Assembly: GCA_934667465.1 (NCBI GenBank)
Contig: CAKUMG010000110.1
Coordinates: forward strand, 1-10,898
Length of the DNA: 10,898 nt
Reading direction: 5' to 3'
Source of the DNA: an uncultured Actinoplanes sp.
GTDB taxonomy: Bacteria > Actinomycetota > Actinomycetes > Mycobacteriales > Micromonosporaceae
Below are positions 1-6,014 of this stretch, piece after piece; position 1 is the first letter of the stretch; each line of letters starts with the position of its first letter. The notes under the pieces were generated by a model that was not told where the DNA came from, made no database searches, and saw nothing but the letters and a program-made list of their open reading frames with translations. Both the position numbers and the translations under genes were made by a program.

Positions 1-1
1 C

Positions 2-160
2 AAGATCAATGCCGTTGCATTGAAAGGCGTGAACGAAGGCGAGTACGACCGGATGCTCGCCTGGTGCGGCGAGCACGGCTTCGACCTCACCCTGATCGAA
101 ACCATGCCGCTCGGTGAGATCACCGGCGACCGCATGGACCAGTACTTGCCCCTTTCCAGG
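2..160 (+). pseudogene. moaA: MoaA (GTP 3',8-cyclase) internal fragment, left-truncated by the window and lacking its C-terminus
   Basis: The frame is open from position 2 and reads [19 protein letters not shown], then a segment with [13 protein letters not shown] and DQYLPLS. These match the second half of the radical-SAM barrel of MoaA, which makes the molybdopterin precursor from GTP. The wording is closest to what I recall of proteobacterial MoaA. After roughly VRDRL (about 175) the MoaA similarity ends. The C-terminal region with the second [4Fe-4S] cluster cysteines is absent, and the frame continues into a methyltransferase with no stop. Eight of these 53 codons end in A or T (AAT, GTT, GCA, AAA, GAA, GAA, GGT, CTT). 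A MoaA lacking its C-terminal cluster should not work as a cyclase. The start and radical-SAM CxxxCxxC motif lie outside the window, so upstream intactness is unknown. It could be a real gene remnant, a fusion, or an assembly join. Confidence 0.72.
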
Positions 161-784
161 GTGCGGGACCGGCTGCGCGAGCCGGGGTTCGTCGCGGACA
201 CGCGGGCGGGGTACGACGCGTTCGCGGAGGAGTACCAGGCGCTGCGGCAGCGGATCGACGACCAGCCGTGGGACCGGTACGTGCTGGGCGCCTTCGCGGA
301 GACCGTCGCCGGGCGGGTGCTCGAGGTGGGGGCCGGGACGGGCACCGCGACCGCGTACCTGCACGGGCTCGGGGTGGAGGTCGACGGGCTCGACCTGTCG
401 CCGGGCATGGTCGCACTGGCCCGCCGCCGGCACCCCGGCCTGCGTTTCCGGGTCGGCTCGATGACCGATCTGGATCACGCCGACGGGTCGCTGGCCGGCG
501 TCGTCGCCTGGTACTCGATCATCCACCTGCCCGATGACTGGCTTCCGCGCGCGTTCGGCGAGTTCCGTCGCGTGCTGCGCCCGGGCGGGCATCTGCTGCT
601 CGCCTTTCAAGTCGGGGATGCCGCGGTCGAGCGGCGCGGCATCACGTTCGAGCGCCGCCGTCCGGAGTTCGTGAGCGCGCAGCTGGCTGCCGCGGGGTTC
701 GAGGTGCGCTGGGAGGTCGTGCGGGCGCCCGATGACCGGGCCGAGAAGGTTTCGCAGGCTTATGTGATGGCCCGGTCGCGCTGA
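161..784 (+). CDS. Class I SAM-dependent methyltransferase
   Basis: About 207 residues if started at GTG 161. Motif I is VLEVGAGTG (residues about 53-61) and the post-I acidic strand is [10 protein letters not shown] (about 71-80). A mid-domain [14 protein letters not shown] strand and the late [12 protein letters not shown] strand complete the seven-strand Rossmann fold that binds S-adenosylmethionine. The opening [20 protein letters not shown] is how this small actinobacterial family normally begins, so the protein looks complete from about 161-180. The substrate cannot be told from sequence. The same frame continues upstream as a MoaA fragment; GTG 161 is chosen as the last plausible start before the family similarity begins, though no good ribosome binding site precedes it. 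If the join is genuine, translation may instead start in the MoaA part and give a fusion. The stop is followed by a 68-nt spacer and then a lipoprotein gene on the same strand. Confidence 0.75.
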   Translation: MRDRLREPGFVADTRAGYDAFAEEYQALRQRIDDQPWDRYVLGAFAETVAGRVLEVGAGTGTATAYLHGLGVEVDGLDLSPGMVALARRRHPGLRFRVGSMTDLDHADGSLAGVVAWYSIIHLPDDWLPRAFGEFRRVLRPGGHLLLAFQVGDAAVERRGITFERRRPEFVSAQLAAAGFEVRWEVVRAPDDRAEKVSQAYVMARSR

Positions 785-820
785 CCAGCCGCATTCCGGG
801 CATACGCCTCAGTTCCGGGC

Positions 821-840
821 GGGACCGGCCGATCGGTCCC
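821..840 (+). promoter_or_regulatory. Hairpin in front of the lipoprotein ribosome binding site
   Basis: GGGACCG (821-827) pairs with CGGTCCC (834-840) around a 6-nt loop and directly abuts the GGGGAGG Shine-Dalgarno (841-847) of the next gene. There is no U-tract, so it is a weak candidate for a terminator of the methyltransferase gene or an element affecting translation start. Function is inference only. Confidence 0.3.
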
Positions 841-960
841 GGGGAGGCTGATATGGCGCGTCGGGTGGTTGCGGGGGCGATCGGGGCAGCGGTTGCCGTT
901 GTCCTTGTCGCCGGCTGCACGCCGCCGACAGCCCCGCTGGGCGTGGGCCCGTCCGCCGCC

Positions 961-1020
961 GTGCCGCCCGGTGCCGGGGCGGCCGATGCCGTGCCGCCCG
1001 ATGCCGGGGCGGTCGACGCC
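961..1020 (+). repeat. Two tandem imperfect 30-bp units coding the lipoprotein linker
   Basis: Units 961-990 and 991-1020 agree at 27 of 30 positions. They are in frame and encode VPPGAGAADA and VPPDAGAVDA. They sit between the lipobox and the hydrolase domain, where a flexible Pro/Ala spacer is normal. Confidence 0.85.
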
Positions 1021-1594
1021 ACGCCGCCGGTGCGGCCCGCGGTGCTGCGGATCATGCCGTTCGGGGACTCGATCACCGTGGGGGCCGGGTCCCGCGCCGG
1101 GGACGGCTATCGGGCCCGGCTGCACCGGGACCTGACCGCGGCGGGCCTTCGCGTGAACTTCGTGGGCTCCCGCAGCAGCGGCCCCGGGCCGGATCCCGAC
1201 CACGAGGGCCACTCCGGCTGGACCATGGCGCAGCTCTCGGCCCGTGCCGACCGCTGGCTGCGCCGGGCCCGCCCGGACGTGGTGCTGCTGCACGTGGGCA
1301 CCAACGACCTGCGTACCGATCGCAGTGCCGATCGCGCGCCGCAACGCCTGGCCCGCCTGCTGTTCCAGATCGGTCTTCGTCGCCAAGATCGTCGGGAATC
1401 GGCCGCTGGAGGACGGCAGGGCACGCCAGCGCCGGGCGGACCGCTTCAACGCGATCCTGCCCGGCGTCGTGGCGGCGGCCGGCCCCCGCTTCCACCTGGT
1501 CGACCTGAGCTACGTCCGGGGTAGGGACCTCGTCGACAAGCTCCACCCGAGCGACAGGGGCTACCGGAAAATCGCCACCACGTTCTACTCGACG

Positions 1595-1610
1595 ATAGTT
1601 CTAGAACTTT
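1595..1610 (+). promoter_or_regulatory. Operator-like palindrome, site 1, upstream of trpB
   Basis: ATAGTTCTAGAACTTT contains a perfect 12-bp palindrome, AGTTCTAGAACT (1597-1608). Its reverse complement matches site 2 (1639-1654) at 15 of 16 positions. It stands out as A/T-rich in very GC-rich surroundings and lies within the 3' end of the broken lipoprotein gene. The CTAG-centred core GTTCTAGAAC differs from the GGTCTAGACC core of sites bound by HutC-family regulators such as DasR/YvoA by one base per half. A HutC-family regulator is encoded two genes downstream. Confidence 0.6.
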
Positions 1611-1638
1611 CGGCCGCGCCCGTGTCATGATGGGCGCC

Positions 1639-1654
1639 AAAGTTATAGAACTAT
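1639..1654 (+). promoter_or_regulatory. Operator-like palindrome, site 2, directly upstream of the trpB ribosome binding site
   Basis: AAAGTTATAGAACTAT has arms AGTT/AACT and is site 1 in inverted orientation with one mismatch. Centre-to-centre spacing to site 1 is 44 bp, about four helical turns, so dimers could bind the same face of the helix. The site ends just before GGAGG (1656-1660) of trpB. A protein bound here would probably block transcription of trpBA. Promoter elements could not be placed with confidence. Confidence 0.6.
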
Positions 1655-1666
1655 TGGAGGCGTGTC

Positions 1667-2941
1667 GTGACAGACGGCCGATTCGGTCGCTTCGGCGGCC
1701 GGTACATCCCCGAATCCCTGGTCCCCGCCTGTGCCGCGCTGGAGGCCGAGTTCCAGGCGGCCTGGGCGGACCCGGTCTTCCGGCAGGAGCTCGACAGGTA
1801 CGCGGCGGTCTACGCCGGCCGTCCCACCCCGCTCACCCCGGCGGCGAACCTGTCGGCCGCGCTCGGCGTCACGGTGCTGCTGAAGCGGGAGGACCTCGCC
1901 CACACCGGCTCACACAAGATCAATAATGTGCTCGGCCAGGCCCTGCTCGCCCGCCGCATGGGCAAGAAGCGGCTGATCGCCGAGACGGGAGCCGGCCAGC
2001 ACGGCGTCGCCACCGCCACCGCGGCCGCCCTGATGGGCCTCGGCGCCACCATCTACATGGGCACCCGCGACATCGAGCGCCAGCAGCTCAACGTCTTCCG
2101 GATGAATCTGCTCGGCGCCACCGTCGTCCCGGTCACGACGGGCAGCCGTACGCTCAAGGACGCCACCAACGAAGCGATGCGCCAGTGGGTGGCGGCGGTC
2201 GACGACACCCACTTCTGCCTCGGCTCGGTGAGCGGCCCGCATCCCTACCCGACGATGGTCCGGCAGTTCCAGCGCGTCATCGGCGACGAGGCCCGCCGCC
2301 AGTGCGCCGCGGAACTGCCCGCCGCGGTCCCGGACGTGGTCGTCGCCTGCGTCGGCGGTGGCTCCAACGCGGCCGGCACGTTCGCCGGGTTCGAGCGGAC
2401 CGGCGCCCGCCTGGTCGGTGTCGAGGCGGCGGGCGGCGCGGCCATGGCCGGCGGTACGCCCGGCGTCGTGCACGGCACCCGGTCGCTGGTCCTGCAGGAC
2501 GAGCACGGCCAGATCGCCGAGGCCCACTCGATCGCCGCCGGCCTGGACTACCCGGGCATCGGCCCCGAACACGCGCACTGGGGCACGAGCGGCCGTGCCA
2601 CCTACGCCACCGTCACCGACGACGAGGTCGTGGCGGCGCTGGCCCGGCTGGCCCGCGCCGAGGGCATCATCTGTGCCCTGGAGTCCGCGCATGCCGTGGC
2701 CTGGGTGCTGCGGGCGGCCGGCACGCCGGACCTGCCCACCGGGTCCACGGTCCTGGTCACCCTCTCCGGCCGCGGCGACAAGGACATGGCCCAGCTCGCC
2801 CTCCTGCCCGGCGCCGGCGTCGCCAGCGCCAGCGCCAGCGACGCAGAGCGTGCCGGGGACGACGACGCGGGCCGGCCCAGGGTCGCCGAAGACGAGGAGC
2901 GTGCTGGGGTCGACGGCGGCGCGGGGCGGGTGGCGGCATGA
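1667..2941 (+). CDS. trpB: Tryptophan synthase beta subunit (TrpB)
   Basis: The PLP-dependent beta subunit joins indole and L-serine to L-tryptophan in the cytoplasm, with indole channelled from TrpA. It starts at GTG 1667, 6 nt after GGAGG (1656-1660). It opens with [29 protein letters not shown] holds the PLP lysine Lys84, AETGAGQHG the catalytic Glu, CVGGGSNA the phosphate-binding loop, and TLSGRGDKD the C-terminal Ser that contacts the pyridine nitrogen. All key residues look intact. The domain ends around residue 382. About 40 extra residues rich in Ala, Asp, Glu and Gly follow, partly built from an internal repeat, making 424 residues against the usual 390-410. It overlaps trpA by 4 nt (ATGA). 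No trpE, trpD or trpC is adjacent, so this is an orphan trpBA pair, and the genome may have another copy. Two operator-like palindromes lie upstream. Confidence 0.95.
   Translation: MTDGRFGRFGGRYIPESLVPACAALEAEFQAAWADPVFRQELDRYAAVYAGRPTPLTPAANLSAALGVTVLLKREDLAHTGSHKINNVLGQALLARRMGKKRLIAETGAGQHGVATATAAALMGLGATIYMGTRDIERQQLNVFRMNLLGATVVPVTTGSRTLKDATNEAMRQWVAAVDDTHFCLGSVSGPHPYPTMVRQFQRVIGDEARRQCAAELPAAVPDVVVACVGGGSNAAGTFAGFERTGARLVGVEAAGGAAMAGGTPGVVHGTRSLVLQDEHGQIAEAHSIAAGLDYPGIGPEHAHWGTSGRATYATVTDDEVVAALARLARAEGIICALESAHAVAWVLRAAGTPDLPTGSTVLVTLSGRGDKDMAQLALLPGAGVASASASDAERAGDDDAGRPRVAEDEERAGVDGGAGRVAA
2822..2839 (+). repeat. Three tandem GCCAGC hexamers in the TrpB tail
   Basis: GCCAGC occurs three times in a row near the start of the non-conserved TrpB C-terminal extension, giving alternating Ala-Ser residues. 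It is a likely slippage product. Confidence 0.8.
2846..2914 (+). repeat. Imperfect in-frame direct repeat in the TrpB tail
   Basis: GAGCGTGCCGGGGACGAC (2846-2863) recurs as GAGCGTGCTGGGGTCGAC (2897-2914), 16 of 18 identical and exactly 51 nt (17 codons) apart. The protein shows [10 protein letters not shown] and then [11 protein letters not shown], which suggests the C-terminal extension grew by duplication. Confidence 0.7.
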
Positions 2942-3675
2942 CCGTGCGCCTGCGCGACGGCGGTGGACTGCTCATCCCGTACGTGACGGGTGGCGTCACC
3001 AGCACGTGGACCGACCATCTGCTCGCCTTCCAGGACGGCGGTGCCGACGCGGTCGAGGTGGGCCTGCCCTTCTCCGACCCGATGCTGGACGGCCCCACCA
3101 TCCAGCGGGCCTCCGACCGGGCCCTGGCCCGCGGCGCCACCCCCGCCGGCATCCTCGCTGACCTGGCCGCGGTCCGCCCGCGCCTGCGCATCCCGGTCAT
3201 CGTGATGACGTACGCCAACCTGGCCTTCCGCCTCGGCTCCCGGCGCCTCGCCGACGCGGGCGCCGACGGCCTGATCGTCCCCGACCTGCCCCTCGACGAG
3301 TCGGCCGGTCTGCGCGTCGAAGCCGGGCTCGACCCGATCCTGCTCGCGGCGCCGTCCACGCCGGACGACCGGCTCCGGGAGATCTGCCGCCGGACCCGGG
3401 GCTTCGTCTACGCCGTCAGCACCATGGGCACGACCGGCGAGCGGACCCGGCTCGACCCCGCGGCCGCGACCCTCACCGCGCGGCTGCGTGCGGTCCCGGG
3501 CTGTCCGCCGGTCCTGATCGGCTTCGGCATCTCGACCCCGGAGCAGGCCGCCGCCGCGTGCCGCGCGGGCGACGGCGTGATCGTCGGCGCGGCCCTGATG
3601 CGCCGGGTGCTCGACGGCGCCACCCCGGCCGACCTGCGGAGGGAGGTGGCCGCGATGCGCGCGGCGATCCTCTAG
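2938..3675 (+). CDS. trpA: Tryptophan synthase alpha subunit (TrpA), compact form
   Basis: The alpha subunit splits indole-3-glycerol phosphate into indole and glyceraldehyde-3-phosphate and passes indole to TrpB. ATG 2938 overlaps the trpB stop in ATGA. The TIM-barrel signature [17 protein letters not shown] holds both catalytic acids (Glu40 and Asp51, matching Glu49 and Asp60 of enterobacterial TrpA). [13 protein letters not shown] (about 154-166) holds the active-site Tyr and the loop 6 segment, and GFGISTPEQ supplies phosphate binding. At 245 residues it is shorter than the usual 260-270. The N-terminal helix before LLIPYVTGG is brief, and the stretch after MTYANLAF lacks a few residues normally present before [12 protein letters not shown]. 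Catalytic residues are intact, so activity is expected. It is co-transcribed with trpB and probably with the gntR gene 37 nt downstream. It may be a divergent paralogue serving something other than bulk tryptophan synthesis; that is inference. Confidence 0.92.
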   Translation: MTVRLRDGGGLLIPYVTGGVTSTWTDHLLAFQDGGADAVEVGLPFSDPMLDGPTIQRASDRALARGATPAGILADLAAVRPRLRIPVIVMTYANLAFRLGSRRLADAGADGLIVPDLPLDESAGLRVEAGLDPILLAAPSTPDDRLREICRRTRGFVYAVSTMGTTGERTRLDPAAATLTARLRAVPGCPPVLIGFGISTPEQAAAACRAGDGVIVGAALMRRVLDGATPADLRREVAAMRAAIL

Positions 3676-3678
3676 GCT

Positions 3679-3690
3679 CGGACCGGTCCG
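3679..3690 (+). repeat. Perfect 12-bp palindrome between trpA and gntR
   Basis: CGGACCGGTCCG reads identically on both strands and lies 3 nt after the trpA stop. With no loop it is a poor terminator hairpin. It may be a protein site or chance in GC-rich DNA. Confidence 0.35.
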
Positions 3691-3700
3691 CCGACCGACC

Positions 3701-3706
3701 AGGGAG
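3701..3706 (+). promoter_or_regulatory. Shine-Dalgarno site that decides a CTG start for gntR
   Basis: AGGGAG ends 6 nt before CTG 3713-3715. In this frame no ATG, GTG or TTG lies upstream that could supply the complete DNA-binding domain; the first is GTG 3923, which falls after that domain. The placement therefore supports initiation at CTG. Confidence 0.6.
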
Positions 3707-3712
3707 CATCCA

Positions 3713-4465
3713 CTGCCACCGCCGCGTACGCCGAAGTACCAGACGATCGCCGACGACCTCACCGGCAAGATCCGGGGCGGCGAGCTGGCAGCGGGCTCGG
3801 CGCTGCCCCCGCAGAAGGAGCTCAGCGCGTCCTACGGCGTCACCCTCGCCACGCTGCGGCAGGCCCTGCAGCGGCTCGAGTCGGAGGGCCTGATCTCGCA
3901 GCAGCCGGGGCGTGGCACGTTCGTGTCCGCGCCCCGGGCCGCCTACCGCCTGGACTCCCTGCGCGGCCTCGCCGAGGACCTGCGCGCGCAGGGGCAGACG
4001 GTCACCACGCTGATCGTCGGGCAGGAGCTGGGCGAGCCCCCGTCCTGGGCCGCCGCCCGGCTCGGCCTCCCGCCGGGCTGCCGCGTCCTGTGCCTCGAGC
4101 GGCTACGGCTGCTGGCGGGGCGCCCGGCCGTGCACCAGCTCTCCTGGATCCCGGAGCGCCCCGGCGTGGCCCTGGCGGACCTGGACTACAGCGGCGCCTC
4201 GCTCTACGCGGTGCTCGCCGAGCACGGGCTCACCGCCCACCGCGCCTCCGAGGCGGTCCGCCCCGGCCTGCTCGACGAGGCCACGGCCGGCCTCATGCAC
4301 CAGGCCGCGGGCCTGCCCGTCTTCGTCTCCGAGCGCCTGACGTACGGCGCCGACGACCGGCCGCTGCTGTTCGACCGCGCCACGATCCTCGGCACCACGA
4401 TGGAGATCCGCACCGAGCGCGCCGCCACCGGCGTGTCGATGCAATGGACGCGCCAGCAGCCGTGA
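3713..4465 (+). CDS. GntR-family transcriptional regulator, HutC subfamily (winged helix + UTRA)
   Basis: About 250 residues. An N-terminal winged helix (about 9-72) reads PKYQTIADDL, GSALPPQKELSASYGVT, LRQALQRLESEGLI and QPGRGTFV, the standard GntR DNA-binding domain. The rest (about 80-240) has the UTRA ligand domain features RVLCLERLRLLAGRPAVHQLSWIP, the FVSERLTYGADDRPLLFDR strand pair and a typical ending. HutC/UTRA regulators usually repress neighbouring genes and release DNA on binding a small ligand. The start is unusual: CTG 3713 after AGGGAG. Starting at the next standard codon, GTG 3923, would delete the whole helix-turn-helix. It lies 37 nt after trpA on the same strand, so it is probably the third gene of the operon. 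Its likely targets are the two GTTCTAGAAC-type palindromes before trpB. The ligand is unknown; a tryptophan-pathway metabolite is only a guess. Confidence 0.88.
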   Translation: MPPPRTPKYQTIADDLTGKIRGGELAAGSALPPQKELSASYGVTLATLRQALQRLESEGLISQQPGRGTFVSAPRAAYRLDSLRGLAEDLRAQGQTVTTLIVGQELGEPPSWAAARLGLPPGCRVLCLERLRLLAGRPAVHQLSWIPERPGVALADLDYSGASLYAVLAEHGLTAHRASEAVRPGLLDEATAGLMHQAAGLPVFVSERLTYGADDRPLLFDRATILGTTMEIRTERAATGVSMQWTRQQP

Positions 4466-4498
4466 ATCCGGTTGGTCCCCGAGGCCCGGGGGCTCACC

Positions 4499-5068
4499 AT
4501 GAGCACCATGATGACCCTGGAGACCGAGCGCCTGCTGCTGCGCGGCTGGCGCGACGACGACCTGGACGCCCTTGCCGCGATGAACGCCGACCCGGACGTG
4601 ATGCGTTACATCATGGACGGCGCGGTCCGTGACCGTGAGCAGACCGCCGAGGGCCTGCGGAAGATCCGCGAGAAGTGGGACGCCCAGGGATTCGGGCACT
4701 TCGCCGTGGAGGTGCGGGAGACCGGTGCGCTGGCCGGATGGGTGGGGCTCGCCGTGCCCGACTTCCTGCCGGAGGTGCTGCCCGCGATGGAGATCGGCTG
4801 GCGCTTCGGGCGGGAATTCTGGGGGCAGGGGTACGCCACCGAGGCGGCCGCGGCGCTGCTGCGGTTCGGGTTCGACTCCCTCGAGCTGGACCGCGTCCTC
4901 AGCATCCGGCACGTCGACAACGTCCGCTCGGCGCGCGTCATGGAGAAGCTCGGACTGAGCCACGCGTTCGACACCGTCGTCCCCGAGTTCGCTCAGCCGG
5001 TCGCCGTGCACGTGATCACCCGGGCCGAGTACGAGGTTTCCCGGCCGAATCGCCAGCGCAGCACCTGA
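4499..5068 (+). CDS. GNAT-family N-acetyltransferase, RimJ/RimL-like
   Basis: 189 residues from ATG 4499, with a G-rich stretch (4487-4492) upstream; an in-frame TTG at 4472 is possible but weaker. It begins LETERLLLRGWRDDDLDALA, typical of the Acetyltransf_3 group that acetylates ribosomal-protein N-termini, amino sugars or antibiotics. The acetyl-CoA motif A is EFWGQGYATEAAAALLRFGF, and motif B is VDNVRSARVMEKLGL. The substrate cannot be read from sequence. The final residues (SRPNRQRST) depart from the family and are read out of a decayed regulator gene, so the natural C-terminus may have been altered by the junction near 5040-5060. It starts 33 nt after the gntR stop, so it may be read through from that operon. 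Confidence 0.88.
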   Translation: MSTMMTLETERLLLRGWRDDDLDALAAMNADPDVMRYIMDGAVRDREQTAEGLRKIREKWDAQGFGHFAVEVRETGALAGWVGLAVPDFLPEVLPAMEIGWRFGREFWGQGYATEAAAALLRFGFDSLELDRVLSIRHVDNVRSARVMEKLGLSHAFDTVVPEFAQPVAVHVITRAEYEVSRPNRQRST

Positions 5069-5221
5069 GCGTGCTGGAGGCCGCGGGCCTCATCGAGGTG
5101 GAGAAGGGCTACGAGGACCGCCGCGCCCGCACCTGGCTCACCCTCACCGCCGCCGGCACCACCCGACGAGATCCGCCGGCTCAAGCAGCTCATCAGCAGG
5201 GTCGACCTCGACCGCTCTTGA
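5059..5221 (+). pseudogene. Remnant of a winged-helix (MarR/HTH_34-like) transcriptional regulator
   Basis: From 5059 one frame reads QHLSVLEAAGLIEVEKGYED then RRARTWLTLTAAG. This is the recognition helix and wing of the small winged-helix family whose members read like KHLxVLExAGYVEVxKGxxGRRPRTWLxLTxAG. The first half of the domain and any normal start are missing. At about 5158-5165 the frame shifts by +1 and the C-terminal helix continues as PDEIRRLKQLISRVDLDRS, stopping at 5219-5221. Several residues expected between the two parts are absent. Its 5' end overlaps the last ten nt of the acetyltransferase gene in another frame. It is a double-damaged fragment and should not make a working regulator. 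It marks a past deletion that joined the acetyltransferase gene to this sequence. Confidence 0.75.
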
Positions 5222-5253
5222 CAGGGGGCGGGGGGGAACCCAGCGTCGCGGGC

Positions 5254-6003
5254 ATGGATGAGACGACACGCAGCAACAGGCTGGCCTGGGAAGCGGCGTC
5301 CGAGAAGCATGTGCGCGAGTACGCGGAGCTGCTCGCGGAGTCCGCGGCCGGTGCCTCGCTCCTGGAGATCGAGCGGCAGCTGCTGGCCGGCGTGCTGCGC
5401 GGGTCGCCCGAGGTCGTGCACTGGCAGAGCGGGCACGGCGCCGACGACGTGGCGCTCGTGCTGGCCGGGGCGCGGTCGGTCGTGGGCCTTGACTACAGCG
5501 AGGTCGCCGTGCGGGCGGCGCAGCGCCGGGCGGACGAGCTCGGTGCCGCCTGCCGGTATGTCGTGGCGGCGCTGCCCGAGGCCCCGCTGGCCGATGCGTG
5601 CGCGGATCTGGTCTACACCGGCAAGGGCGCGCTGATCTGGATGCCCGACGCCGGCCGGTGGGCCCGGGAGATGGTCCGCCTGCTGCGCCCGGGCGGGCAT
5701 CTGTTCCTCTACGAGGAGCATCCGGCGGTGCCGCTGTGGAGCTGGGACACCGACGAGCCGCGGATCCGGCCGGACCGCAGCTACTTCGGCGCGCGGCACG
5801 TCAACGACACCTTCCCGGCCGGCGGGGCGGTCCAGTGGCAGCGGACCCTCGGCGAGATCGTGACTGCCGTCGTGACGGCGGGGTTGCGGGTCGAGCACCT
5901 CGGCGAATACCCGGAGCCGTTCTGGCGGATGGGCGGGGTCGATGCCGCGGCCTGGGCCGGTCGCCTGCCCAACTCCTTCGCGCTGCTGGCGAGCCGGCCG
6001 TGA
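5254..6003 (+). CDS. SAM-dependent methyltransferase, class I
   Basis: 249 residues from ATG 5254; an overlapping ATG at 5258 is in another frame. It opens DETTRSNRLAWEAASEKHVREY, as is usual for this family. The SAM-binding motif I is the variant VVHWQSGHGADD, where the common E/DxGxGxG is replaced by a His/Gln/Ser form, followed by VVGLDYSEVAVRAAQ. A mid-domain DLVYTGKGALIWMPD strand and VRLLRPGGHLFLYEEHP follow. A C-terminal part with HVNDTFPAGGAVQWQRTL and LGEYPEPFWRMGG may shape the substrate pocket. The substrate is unknown. No clear Shine-Dalgarno lies at normal spacing; the G-run at 5230-5236 ends about 17 nt upstream. It follows the regulator remnant directly and is convergent with the paaR-like gene, sharing a hairpin over its stop codon. 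Confidence 0.85.
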   Translation: MDETTRSNRLAWEAASEKHVREYAELLAESAAGASLLEIERQLLAGVLRGSPEVVHWQSGHGADDVALVLAGARSVVGLDYSEVAVRAAQRRADELGAACRYVVAALPEAPLADACADLVYTGKGALIWMPDAGRWAREMVRLLRPGGHLFLYEEHPAVPLWSWDTDEPRIRPDRSYFGARHVNDTFPAGGAVQWQRTLGEIVTAVVTAGLRVEHLGEYPEPFWRMGGVDAAAWAGRLPNSFALLASRP

Positions 6004-6014
6004 GCGGCCGGCTC
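5991..6014. terminator. Bidirectional terminator-like hairpin spanning two convergent stop codons
   Basis: GAGCCGGCCG (5991-6000) and CGGCCGGCTC (6005-6014) form a perfect 10-bp all-but-two-G/C stem around the loop TGAG (6001-6004). The methyltransferase stop TGA (6001-6003) is in the loop and the TetR stop (6013-6015, minus) overlaps the right arm. With only 9 nt between the two genes, this stem is the obvious transcription end for both. It lacks a U-tract, as is common for actinomycete hairpins. Confidence 0.65.

Larger units (their letters stand above)
853..1630 (+). pseudogene. GDSL/SGNH-family hydrolase lipoprotein, broken by a frame-changing lesion near 1370
   Basis: GGGGAGG (841-847) precedes ATG 853 by 5 nt. 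The N-terminus is a lipoprotein signal: Arg-Arg, a hydrophobic stretch, then lipobox VAGC with Cys22 as the lipidation site, so the product would be anchored outside the membrane. A Pro/Ala linker with a 10-residue repeat leads to the SGNH domain: block I MPFGDSITVG (nucleophile Ser73) and block III HVGTNDL. At about 1370 the frame changes. The original frame runs out of similarity and stops at 1522-1524. The +1 frame continues the family with VFVAKIVG, the IPGVVAAAGPR-like stretch and block V DKLHPSDRGYRK, which carries the catalytic Asp/His, and stops at 1628-1630. The usual short linker between LARLLFQI and VFVAKIVG is also missing, which suggests a small deletion rather than a single miscalled base. 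The 223-residue product of the first frame lacks Asp/His and should be inactive. Confidence 0.8.

Noticed and set aside
1597..1608. LexA/SOS box
   Set aside because: The half-sites are in the wrong order: actinobacterial SOS boxes read GAAC-N4-GTTC, whereas this site reads GTTC-TA-GAAC.
2185..2937. Extended plus-strand frame leading into trpA from inside trpB
   Set aside because: The upstream part is out-of-frame trpB with Arg/Gly/Pro-rich translation; TrpA similarity begins at ATG 2938, which has the normal ATGA overlap.
2602..3768. Minus-strand open frame opposite trpB end and trpA
   Set aside because: Same explanation: low-complexity Arg/Gly/Ala translation opposite two clear tryptophan synthase genes.
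5222..5236. G-rich run possibly acting as a strong ribosome binding site or G-quadruplex
   Set aside because: It is too far from ATG 5254 for a Shine-Dalgarno, and only two G tracts are present, fewer than the four needed for an intramolecular quadruplex.
4675..5253. Plus-strand frame reading from within the acetyltransferase gene into the second methyltransferase
   Set aside because: The first part is a shadow of the acetyltransferase and the middle is the regulator remnant; the methyltransferase family begins at ATG 5254. It is not a genuine fusion.
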